Shown: one piece after another, positions 1-5,841 of the stretch
Position numbering within the stretch: position 1 is the first letter of the stretch
How the letters are laid out: every line of letters starts with the position of its first letter
Origin: Bacteroidota bacterium
Lineage (GTDB): Bacteria > Bacteroidota > Bacteroidia > Bacteroidales > UBA1715
Length of the DNA stretch: 6,461 nucleotides
Assembly (NCBI GenBank): GCA_029266015.1
Contig: JAJUFK010000140.1
Coordinates: forward strand, 1 to 6,461
Direction: 5' to 3'
Made by a program: the position numbers and the translations under genes
The notes under the pieces: generated by a model
What the model was told of the DNA's origin: nothing
Database searches by the model: none
The model's input: only the letters and a program-made list of their open reading frames with translations

Positions 1-788
1 AAACAGATAAATATCGCAGAGAAGGGTATATAATTTTACCCCAAAAGATTTTAAAAAATGCGCACGATATTGAAGGTATTAAAGCTGCGGGTGTTATTAC
101 TCGTGGTATATTAGATTTAATGGAAACCGAAGTGAAAGAAGGTATGTCAACTCAAAAAATAGATGATTTGGTGTATGAATATACCAAAGATCACGGAGGA
201 ATACCTGCCACACTTAATTATCATGGATATCCAAAAAGTTGTTGTACCTCTATCAACGAAGTAGTGTGCCATGGAATACCAAGTGCCGATAGATTTTTGA
301 AGAATGGTGATATTGTAAATATTGACATCACAACTATTTTGCACGGATATTTTGCCGATAGTAGCCGTATGTATTGCATAGGCGACGTATCTGCCGAAGC
401 AAAACAATTAGTAGACGTGTCGCAACAGTGCTTGCAAGTGGGAATAGAGCAAGTGAAACCGTATACTCGACTCAATAATATTGGCGATGCTATAGATACT
501 TATGCAAACCGTTTTGGGTATAGCATAGTTCGCGATTTATGCGGTCATGGTATAGGCAAAGAATTTCACGAAGACCCCGAAGTGGTGCACTATGCACAAC
601 CCAAAAAGAAAGGAGTCCTTATGGTTCCCGGTATGGTGTTTACTATTGAACCTATGGTGAACCAAGGTACATACAAATGTAATTTCCTTAAAGATGGCTG
701 GACAGTAGAAACGCAAGACAAAAAACTGTCGGCACAGTGGGAACACACGTTGGTGGTTACCGAAACCGGATATGAAATACTAACGTAG
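1..788 (+). CDS. map: Type I methionine aminopeptidase, 5'-truncated by the window edge
   Basis: This enzyme is a cytosolic M24-family metallopeptidase that removes the initiator methionine from nascent proteins. The frame is open from the first bases (codons in phase with position 3) to the TAG at 786-788, with no start codon before the ATG at 120. That ATG lies inside the conserved N-terminal helix, so it is not the true start and the gene begins outside the window. Counting from the first in-window codon, all five metal ligands are present: D108 (NIDIT), D119 (FADSSR), H182 (GHGIG), E216 (TIEP) and E247 (QWEHT). The substrate-side histidines are H74 (YHGYPKS) and H189 (FHEDP). By alignment to E. 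coli Map from memory, at least about 12 extra residues lie at the N-terminus, so a short N-terminal extension is likely. The family assignment is secure; the subtype is not decided. Confidence 0.95.
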   Translation, partial: TDKYRREGYIILPQKILKNAHDIEGIKAAGVITRGILDLMETEVKEGMSTQKIDDLVYEYTKDHGGIPATLNYHGYPKSCCTSINEVVCHGIPSADRFLKNGDIVNIDITTILHGYFADSSRMYCIGDVSAEAKQLVDVSQQCLQVGIEQVKPYTRLNNIGDAIDTYANRFGYSIVRDLCGHGIGKEFHEDPEVVHYAQPKKKGVLMVPGMVFTIEPMVNQGTYKCNFLKDGWTVETQDKKLSAQWEHTLVVTETGYEILT

Positions 789-1075
789 TTTTGAATAGAT
801 ATCTTCATAGCATTTCTTACAAAATGTAAATTGTAAATATTTGTATATTAATAACATATCGTATTTATTTGCAGATATAGAATTCAATTCCAAATGTGCA
901 AAGTTTTGAATAATGATACTGGTTTGACCAAACAATTATTGAAATAAAATCGGCTTTATGGTGATTATGAAAAATAATTTAGAAGTATAGCAAAAGTGTT
1001 ACCGTGGAATGAAACTGTTACTTGTATTCCAACATTATGATAATTAAGAATTAAAAATTAAGAATTAAAAATTGT
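789..1075. other. AT-rich intergenic gap between map and hemW
   Basis: This 287-bp stretch holds no convincing gene. A short palindrome TTACA-AAA-TGTAA lies at 817-829, and an inverted pair TGGAAT/ATTCCA flanks about 15 bp near 1006-1031; neither is followed by a T-run, so I do not call a terminator. I found no well-placed TAnnTTTG box for hemW. The only match (786-793) overlaps the map stop codon and is probably chance. The right end is occupied by a 14-bp tandem repeat, listed separately. Confidence 0.5.
1042..1073. repeat. 14-bp tandem repeat (two copies plus 4 bp) just before hemW
   Basis: The 14-mer AATTAAGAATTAAA occupies 1042-1055 and is repeated without a gap at 1056-1069, followed by a partial third copy AATT (1070-1073). 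It ends 2 bp before the TTG start of hemW and so occupies the place where the leader and ribosome-binding region should be. Similar AT-rich simple repeats are common in low-GC genomes, so this may be slippage-generated rather than functional. Confidence 0.85.
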
Positions 1076-2200
1076 TTGTCCTCACTCTACCTCCATATTC
1101 CCTATTGCAAAAAGCTTTGTTATTATTGCGATTTTCATTTTAGTTTGAATCTCAAAACCAAAGCAGATTTTGTTGTGGCATTGTGTAAAGAGCTCGAGTT
1201 GCAACACAATTTTTTAAACGATACTACATTGGACACCATATACTTTGGTGGTGGTACTCCTTCGGTGTTGAGTCCCGATGAAATACAGCACATATTTGCA
1301 ACAATACGGAGGTTTTGGAACATTTCGCCAACGGCAGAAATTACCTTTGAATGCAATCCCGACGACCTTAACCTACCCTATTGCAAAGAATTATATTCTC
1401 TTGGAATTAATCGCTTAAGTATTGGTATTCAGTCGTTTTTCGACGATGAATTGCGTATGCTCAATCGCCGACATACTGCTCACGAAGCACAGCAATCGCT
1501 ACACAATGCACAACAAGCAGGGTTTACCAATATTACTATCGATCTCATGTATGGCTTGCCACTTCAGACAATGGAACGCTGGAAGCAAAATCTCGACAGA
1601 GTGTCGCAACTCAATGTGCAACATCTTTCATGTTATGCCTTAACGGTAGAAAAGAATACAGCGTTGGCACAATTAGTCAAACGAAAACAAGTGATTCCGC
1701 AAAGCGACGATGCGTATATAGAACAGTATAATTATCTCATACAGTGGTGTGAGCAGCATGGTTTTGAGCAATACGAAATTTCAAATTTTGCGAAACGTGG
1801 AATGTACTCTCGGCATAATTCAAACTATTGGAGTGGCAAACCGTATTTGGGTGTTGGACCTTCTGCTCATTCATATAATGGAACTCAGCGGTTTTGGAAT
1901 ATAACTCATAATCATAAGTATATTGACGCTCTTCAGAACAATATACTTTTACAAGAATCAGAACAATTGTCGCATACCGATATGTGTAATGAGTACATAA
2001 TGACTGCATTGCGAACAGTACAAGGTATTGAAATCCAAAGAATGCAGCAATTGATGACGAGTGAAGAATTTGCCGATTTTATGAAACAAGTTCAAACGTT
2101 GATACGATCACAAAAACTTTGTATGTCGCAAAGTCATATTTATTTCACTTCGCAGGGTTTTATGGTGTCCGATATGATTATAGCGGAGTTGTTTGTATAG
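1076..2200 (+). CDS. hemW: HemW-type radical SAM protein (heme chaperone, coproporphyrinogen III oxidase-like)
   Basis: The 374-residue protein belongs to the HemN/HemW radical-SAM family. The N-terminus carries the [4Fe-4S] motif C11-x3-C15-x2-C18 followed by DF. HemN oxidases instead have a fourth cysteine (CxC), so this pattern favours HemW, which is thought to bind and deliver heme rather than act as the oxidase. Other marks are GGGTPS at 58-63 (SAM binding), RLSIGIQS at 113-120, the HemW-type HNSNYW at 247-252 followed by GVGPSAHSY, and a HemN C-terminal domain to the end. Length matches the family (about 370-380). The start is TTG at 1076, because an in-frame stop lies at 1052 and the first Cys then falls at residue 11, as is usual. 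No Shine-Dalgarno is visible. The stop is 9 bp before the first hairpin repeat. The map-hemW neighbourhood does not suggest a joint pathway. Confidence 0.93.
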   Translation: MSSLYLHIPYCKKLCYYCDFHFSLNLKTKADFVVALCKELELQHNFLNDTTLDTIYFGGGTPSVLSPDEIQHIFATIRRFWNISPTAEITFECNPDDLNLPYCKELYSLGINRLSIGIQSFFDDELRMLNRRHTAHEAQQSLHNAQQAGFTNITIDLMYGLPLQTMERWKQNLDRVSQLNVQHLSCYALTVEKNTALAQLVKRKQVIPQSDDAYIEQYNYLIQWCEQHGFEQYEISNFAKRGMYSRHNSNYWSGKPYLGVGPSAHSYNGTQRFWNITHNHKYIDALQNNILLQESEQLSHTDMCNEYIMTALRTVQGIEIQRMQQLMTSEEFADFMKQVQTLIRSQKLCMSQSHIYFTSQGFMVSDMIIAELFV

Positions 2201-2209
2201 GTTATTTTA

Positions 2210-2277
2210 GCCACTAAGTCACTAAGACACAAAAAATATAATAATAATAAATCTTGGTGCCTTCGTGCCTTTGTGGC
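2210..2277. repeat. Hairpin repeat unit 1
   Basis: The left arm is 2210-2234 and the right arm 2253-2277, and they are imperfectly complementary. The right arm, read on the minus strand, has three intact CACNAAG modules. The innermost left module has AAA in place of AAG. It begins 9 bp after the hemW stop codon and could fold at the 3' end of that mRNA, but there is no T-run typical of an intrinsic terminator. Confidence 0.9.
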
Positions 2278-2292
2278 AAAGAAGAAATAATA

Positions 2293-2360
2293 GCCATCAA
2301 GTCACTAAGACACAAAGAAAAGTAAAATAATAAATCTTAGAGTCTTCGTGTTTTTGTGGC
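2293..2360. repeat. Hairpin repeat unit 2
   Basis: The left arm is 2293-2317 and the right arm 2336-2360. It is the most diverged unit: the left arm has CAT in place of CAC in the outer module, and the right arm has TTTTTGTGGC at its end. It ends 5 bp before the stop codon of the convergent GxxExxY gene. Confidence 0.9.
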
Positions 2361-2365
2361 ACTAA

Positions 2366-2764
2366 TCAAACTATATATCTTTTAATACCTTGTTTTATGA
2401 CTGGTACATTGAAGTTTATTAAAAAACCGATTCTTTTATTTGAAAGTTTTAAGTGACTAATAATCTGTGCTTCCCAAACTGGATTTAATATATCCACAGC
2501 CTTTAATTCACATATTATGGAATCTTCTACCAATACATCTAAACGTAAAGCTTCATTAAATATCATTTGTTCGTATGAAATGGGAATTTCTACTTGACGT
2601 TTTGTTTGAATACCTACTTTTGATAATTCATAACAAAAACAAACTTCATAAACTTTTTCCAATAATCCGGGTCCAAGATTTTTGTGTACTTTAAATGCTG
2701 CGTTTACAATTTGTTTTGCAAGCATTTCTGTATTCTTTTCAGAATAGTTTTGCGATAATTTCAT
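2366..2764 (-). CDS. GxxExxY family protein, predicted PD-(D/E)XK nuclease fold
   Basis: This 132-residue protein matches the GxxExxY family (Pfam PDDEXK_3, from memory), whose cellular role is not established. The naming motif is G33-LL-E36-KV-Y39 within GPGLLEKVYE. A nuclease-like core follows: D76 in LRLDVLVED, then E86-x-K88 in CELKAVD, giving the D...ExK pattern of PD-(D/E)XK enzymes. Q100 and the hydrophobic segment RIGFLINFNVP (111-121) fit the usual C-terminal half. Length is normal and no key residue is missing, so it looks intact and potentially active. The start is ATG at 2762-2764 and the stop is TGA at 2366-2368. The gene is convergent with hemW, divergent from the flippase, and bracketed on both sides by the hairpin repeats. 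That position suggests a link to the repeats, but nuclease activity and target are inference. Confidence 0.9.
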   Translation of the reverse strand: MKLSQNYSEKNTEMLAKQIVNAAFKVHKNLGPGLLEKVYEVCFCYELSKVGIQTKRQVEIPISYEQMIFNEALRLDVLVEDSIICELKAVDILNPVWEAQIISHLKLSNKRIGFLINFNVPVIKQGIKRYIV

Positions 2765-2793
2765 TAAAAATGTTAGTTTTAGTGTTGGTGATG

Positions 2794-2801
2794 CAAATAT
2801 A
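2794..2801 (-). promoter_or_regulatory. Putative -7 box for the GxxExxY gene
   Basis: On the minus strand this reads TATATTTG, a full match to the Bacteroidota -7 consensus TAnnTTTG, 29 bp upstream of the ATG. A possible -33 element (TTAG, 2820-2823) would lie inside repeat unit 3, but it is a poor match. The box lies in the non-repeat segment, so gene and promoter core travel together between units 2 and 3. Confidence 0.5.
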
Positions 2802-2814
2802 ATAAAAATTAATA

Positions 2815-2882
2815 GCCACTAAGTCACTAAGACACAAAGAAAAATATTATAAAAAATCTTAGAGTCTTCGTGCCTTTGTGGC
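2815..2882. repeat. Hairpin repeat unit 3
   Basis: The left arm is 2815-2839 and the right arm 2858-2882; 20 of 25 positions are complementary by hand alignment. The mismatches fall at arm positions 6, 10, 14, 20 and 22. The loop differs from that of units 2, 4 and 5. It is the first unit on the upstream side of the GxxExxY gene. Confidence 0.9.
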
Positions 2883-2897
2883 AAATAAGAAATAATA

Positions 2898-2965
2898 GCC
2901 ACCAAGTCACAAAGACACAAAGAAAAGTAAAATAATAAATCTTGGTGCCTTCGTGCCTTCGTGGC
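2898..2965. repeat. Hairpin repeat unit 4
   Basis: The left arm is 2898-2922 and the right arm 2941-2965. The right arm read on the minus strand contains three perfect CACNAAG modules. The left arm, the loop and the following 15-bp spacer are identical or nearly so to those of unit 5, which points to recent tandem duplication. Confidence 0.9.
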
Positions 2966-2980
2966 AAATAAGAAATAATA

Positions 2981-3048
2981 GCCACCAAGTCACAAAGACA
3001 CAAAGAAAAGTAAAATAATAAATCTTAGAGCCTTCGTGCCTTCGTGGC
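2981..3048. repeat. Hairpin repeat unit 5
   Basis: The left arm is 2981-3005 and the right arm 3024-3048. It is the last unit of the array and ends 39 bp before the flippase ATG, so it occupies the upstream promoter region of that gene. About 19 of 25 arm positions are complementary, with mismatches at positions 6, 10, 14, 18, 20 and 22. Confidence 0.9.
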
Positions 3049-3061
3049 AAAAAAATATAAT

Positions 3062-3069
3062 TATCTTTG
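3062..3069 (+). promoter_or_regulatory. Putative -7 box for the flippase gene
   Basis: TATCTTTG fits TAnnTTTG exactly and lies 18 bp before the ATG at 3088, which implies a very short leader. The expected -33 region falls inside the right arm of repeat unit 5 (about 3036-3045), where only a weak TTCG is present. If this promoter is used, the repeat supplies or replaces the upstream element. Confidence 0.5.
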
Positions 3070-3087
3070 TTATTTATTAATTAAAAA

Positions 3088-4560
3088 ATGAGCATTTTAA
3101 AAAAACTCGCAGGGCAAACAGCAGTATATGGTTTAAGTACTATTGTAGGAAGGTTTCTAAATTTTTTGTTAGTTCCTCTCTATACACGGTTTTTTGACCA
3201 ATCGGAATATGGTGTAGTAACCGAGTTGTATAGCTATACCGTGTTTCTTATGATTTTTCTTACCTACGGATTAGAAACCGGTTTTTTCCGTTTTTCGCAA
3301 AACAACGACGATAAGCCTAATGTGTATACTACCATTATGAGCAGCTTGTTTACCTCATCGAGTATATTTATAGCATTGGTTTTCATTTTTTTAGAACCTC
3401 TTTCGAGAGCACTAGGCTATGCCGGTTTTGAGAAATATATTTGGTGGATGGCACTGATTATCGGTATCGATGCATTTACCTCGGTACCCTTTGCAAAGTT
3501 GCGTCACGAACAAAAAGCCATACAATTTGCCGTAATTAAAATAACAAATATTGCCATAAATATTGGCTTAAATATTTTGTTGATTGTGGTCTTGCCGCGC
3601 ATAGCTCAAACTCACGATATAGCTTGGATTGACCAGCATTTTGCACAACCATCGGTAGCATCTATTTTTATTTCAAATTTGGTAGCAAGTATTGTTACAC
3701 TTATCATGCTTTTACCTCAAATTTTACGAAATCACAATTCGTTCGATTTTTCATTACTCAAACGTATACTTGCATATTCGTGGCCATTGCTTATAGCAGG
3801 CTTAGCCGGAAGTATAAACGAAGTGTATGACAGAATTTCGCTCCGTTATTTTCTTACTATTCCCCATGGCGTAGATGCTTCGCAATATATACTGTCGCAA
3901 GTTGGTGTGTATGGAGCCAATTATAAATTGGCAATGATTATTTCTATATTTAATCAAGCCTTTCGGTTTGCTGCCGAACCATTCTTTTTCTCGCGAATGC
4001 ATGCTACCGATTCACGCGAAACGTATGCTAAAATTATGAATTATTTTGTTGCATTTACCTTGTTTTTGTTTTTGATAATAATGCTGTATATCGATGTATT
4101 TAAGCATTTTATTGGGAGTAATTTTCACGAAGGATTGTCGGTAGTTCCAATACTTTTATTGGCTAATATTTTCTTAGGTATTGTATTTAACCTTTCTATT
4201 TGGTACAAACTGTCGAACCAAACAAAATTCGGTATATGGATAGTTGGTTTTGGAGCACTTATTACATTAATTATAAATATGCTATTTGTTCCTCACTATG
4301 GTTACGTAGCCTGTGCATGGGCAACACTTGCATGTTATGTGTTAATGACAATTCTCTCCTATCGTTTATGTCAAAAATATTATGTAATTCCCTATAATTT
4401 AAAACGTTTAGGTTTATACTTTGGGCTAGCAGCACTGTTTTATTGTGTTGATGCGTTTTTCCCATATACCCATACCGTGGTAATGTATGCCTGCAAAACA
4501 GTTATGATTGCTATATTTGTTGGTATTGTGTATGTAAATGAACGAAGACAGTTGATATAG
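3088..4560 (+). CDS. Oligosaccharide flippase family protein (MOP/Wzx-like)
   Basis: This 490-residue polytopic membrane protein belongs to the polysaccharide-biosynthesis/oligosaccharide flippase family of the MOP superfamily. Such proteins move lipid-linked sugars across the inner membrane for O-antigen, capsule or similar glycans. The N-terminus (LKKLAGQTAVYGLSTIVGRF, then LVPLYTRFFDQSEYGVV) is typical, with an amphipathic start followed by the first membrane helix. Long hydrophobic stretches recur through the whole protein, consistent with roughly 12-14 helices, among them segments near residues 50-62, 90-105, 155-168, 195-210, 325-340 and 455-482. Length is normal. The start is ATG at 3088 with an A-rich, Shine-Dalgarno-free leader. 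No glycosyltransferase genes are adjacent, so the substrate cannot be inferred. A MurJ-like role is possible but less likely from the N-terminal sequence. Confidence 0.88.
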   Translation: MSILKKLAGQTAVYGLSTIVGRFLNFLLVPLYTRFFDQSEYGVVTELYSYTVFLMIFLTYGLETGFFRFSQNNDDKPNVYTTIMSSLFTSSSIFIALVFIFLEPLSRALGYAGFEKYIWWMALIIGIDAFTSVPFAKLRHEQKAIQFAVIKITNIAINIGLNILLIVVLPRIAQTHDIAWIDQHFAQPSVASIFISNLVASIVTLIMLLPQILRNHNSFDFSLLKRILAYSWPLLIAGLAGSINEVYDRISLRYFLTIPHGVDASQYILSQVGVYGANYKLAMIISIFNQAFRFAAEPFFFSRMHATDSRETYAKIMNYFVAFTLFLFLIIMLYIDVFKHFIGSNFHEGLSVVPILLLANIFLGIVFNLSIWYKLSNQTKFGIWIVGFGALITLIINMLFVPHYGYVACAWATLACYVLMTILSYRLCQKYYVIPYNLKRLGLYFGLAALFYCVDAFFPYTHTVVMYACKTVMIAIFVGIVYVNERRQLI

Positions 4561-4594
4561 TTTGCAATCGGGAAATGGTAAAATCGTCAGTATA

Positions 4595-4654
4595 TTGACA
4601 AAATTTATATAAAAATTGTCAACGTAATGACAAAATTTATATAAAAATTGTCAA
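4595..4654. promoter_or_regulatory. Tandem palindromic operator-like repeats upstream of the ATPase gene
   Basis: A 27-bp sequence beginning TGACAAAATT and ending ATTGTCAA is present at 4596-4622 and again, identically, at 4628-4654; the offset is 32 bp. Each copy is itself nearly palindromic, with outer arms TTGACAA/TTGTCAA. At the junction, TTGTCA-N6-TGACAA (4616-4633) is a perfect-armed palindrome. A diverged equivalent, GTCA-N6-TGAC, lies at 4586-4599, again 32 bp upstream. A last half-site TTGTCA (4648-4653) overlaps the proposed -33 element. Spacing of 32 bp is about three helical turns, so bound dimers would lie on one face of the DNA. The binding protein is unknown. Confidence 0.8.
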
Positions 4655-4679
4655 TACATATTTTTTTATCATATATTTG
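4648..4679 (+). promoter_or_regulatory. Putative promoter of the ATPase-DUF2971 unit
   Basis: TTG at 4648-4650, a 21-bp gap, and TATATTTG at 4672-4679 fit the Bacteroidota -33/-7 arrangement (TTTG, about 19-21 bp, TAnnTTTG). The -33 TTG is part of the last TTGTCA half-site, so a protein bound there should block transcription. Initiation would fall around 4684-4687, leaving a leader of roughly 10 nt before the ATG at 4694. Confidence 0.65.
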
Positions 4680-4693
4680 TGCTATTAAATAGT

Positions 4694-5830
4694 ATGAATA
4701 TGAACCAAATACAACGTACTTTACAACAAGAAATAGAAAAACGCTTAAAGCCAAATAAAGTTATGTTGCTTTTGGGGGCTCGGCGTGTTGGTAAAACCAT
4801 ATTAATTAAAAAAATCATAAGCAATTTTACCGGTAAAGTTCTTATGCTTAATGGCGAAGATTCCGATAGTTTGGTATTATTGGCAAACAGGAGTATTTCA
4901 AACTATCAAAATCTTCTAAAAGGAATTGATTTACTTGTAATTGACGAAGCTCAGAATGTTCCCGAAATCGGTCAAAAGTTGAAATTAATAGTCGATGAAA
5001 TTCCAAATATCAAAGTCATCGCAAGTGGTTCATCATCGTTTGATTTATTAAATTTTACGGGCGAACCATTGGTTGGACGAAGTTATACATTGTATTTGCA
5101 TCCTTTTAGTCAGCAAGAACTTGGAGCAATTGAAAATGCTTTAGAAACAAAACAAAATTTAGAATCTCGTCTCATATATGGTTCTTACCCCGAGCTTATT
5201 TCACTCGACAATACTGACAAAAAAGAGTATTTGAATAATATTGTAAATTCATATTTGTTAAAAGATATTTTAATAATTGATGGTATTCGTAATGCATCAA
5301 AAATGCTCGATTTGTTGCGGCTTATAGCATTTCAGACAGGTAATTTGGTTGCCTACGACGAGCTTGGAAAACAATTGGGAATGAGCAAGAATACTGTAGA
5401 AAAATATCTCGATTTGCTTTCGAAAGTGTTTGTAATATATAGATTAGGTGCGTATTCAAAGAATTTACGCAAAGAAATTTCTAAGTCGTCGAAATGGTAT
5501 TTTTATGATACCGGAATCCGCAATGCGATAATTGGAAATTTTGCTCCATTGGCTCTCCGAAATGATGTTGGTCAATTATGGGAATCGTATATACTTTCTG
5601 AACGAATTAAGCAAAAATGTTTTAATGTACTGAACACACAACATTTTTTTTGGCGCACCTACGACGGACAAGAGCTTGATATAGTAGAAATAGAAGACAC
5701 CACAATACGTGCATTTGAGTGTAAATGGAATACTGCAAAAGCCAAAATTCCCGTAGCATTTGCACAAGCATACTCCGAAGCTCAATTTTCAGTTATTTCA
5801 CAAGACAATTATTTGGAGTTTATAGGTTAA
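4694..5830 (+). CDS. AAA_14 / DUF4143 family ATPase
   Basis: This 378-residue ATP-binding protein has the AAA_14 plus DUF4143 layout, a widespread accessory family of uncertain function. The Walker A motif is GARRVGKT (28-35), Walker B is LLVIDEAQ (80-87), and a sensor-like VIASGSSSFDLL (108-119) precedes GRSYTLYLHPFSQQEL (128-143), all characteristic. A winged-helix-like region lies near 210-255. The C-terminal DUF4143 domain includes YFYDTGIRNAI (269-279), LWESYILSE (295-303) and a PD-(D/E)XK-like end: ELD (327-329) and E342-C-K344. I chose the ATG at 4694 (a second ATG is at 4700), because an in-frame GTG at 4679 overlaps the proposed -7 box. The stop is TAA at 5828-5830. GC is about one third in the part counted, lower than in hemW. 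It is probably co-transcribed with the gene that follows. Whether the nuclease-like residues are active is unknown. Confidence 0.9.
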   Translation: MNMNQIQRTLQQEIEKRLKPNKVMLLLGARRVGKTILIKKIISNFTGKVLMLNGEDSDSLVLLANRSISNYQNLLKGIDLLVIDEAQNVPEIGQKLKLIVDEIPNIKVIASGSSSFDLLNFTGEPLVGRSYTLYLHPFSQQELGAIENALETKQNLESRLIYGSYPELISLDNTDKKEYLNNIVNSYLLKDILIIDGIRNASKMLDLLRLIAFQTGNLVAYDELGKQLGMSKNTVEKYLDLLSKVFVIYRLGAYSKNLRKEISKSSKWYFYDTGIRNAIIGNFAPLALRNDVGQLWESYILSERIKQKCFNVLNTQHFFWRTYDGQELDIVEIEDTTIRAFECKWNTAKAKIPVAFAQAYSEAQFSVISQDNYLEFIG

Positions 5831-5841
5831 TAATTATCAAT

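Larger units (their letters stand above)
2210..3048. repeat. Array of five 68-bp inverted-repeat units at 83-bp period, split by a GxxExxY gene
   Basis: Five units, each exactly 68 bp (25-bp arm, 18-bp AT-rich loop, 25-bp arm), start at 2210, 2293, 2815, 2898 and 2981. Neighbouring units are separated by exactly 15 bp; the spacer is AAATAAGAAATAATA in the right block and differs by one base in the left block. The period is therefore 83 bp within the left pair and within the right triplet. Between units 2 and 3 lie 454 bp that hold the minus-strand GxxExxY gene and its putative promoter. Each arm is G-C followed by three CACNAAGN modules, written inward. Spacers are conserved, so this is not a CRISPR array. 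I recall comparable arm sequences (CACNAAG-rich, often ending in GTGGC) as dispersed repeats in other bacterial genomes, but I cannot verify that here. Confidence 0.93.

Noticed and set aside
786..793. TAnnTTTG match as the hemW promoter
   Set aside because: It overlaps the map stop codon and lies about 280 bp before hemW with no supporting -33 box; chance is likely in DNA this AT-rich.
1009..1047. Short leader peptide frame (12 codons from ATG 1009) before hemW
   Set aside because: It is very short, lacks any regulatory sequence pattern, and its stop lies in the simple repeat.
1737..2009. Antisense open frame within hemW (and similar antisense or shifted frames within map, the flippase and the ATPase)
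   Set aside because: They overlap well-supported genes, show no recognisable protein features, and are expected by chance.
2210..2360. Rho-independent terminators for hemW
   Set aside because: The stems are imperfect with an 18-bp AT loop, and no T-run follows the right arms; a 3'-end effect is possible but not a standard terminator.
2210..3048. CRISPR array
   Set aside because: The separators between units are the same 15-bp sequence (one base differs), the repeat is longer than usual with an internal AT loop, and no cas gene is present.
2815..3048. Insertion sequence with terminal inverted repeats
   Set aside because: No transposase is encoded, each unit is self-contained, and no target-site duplication around the block could be identified by eye.
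4595..4654. Replication iterons or an attachment site
   Set aside because: There are only two full copies, they lie just before a promoter, and no replication initiator or integrase gene is nearby; an operator explains the position better.
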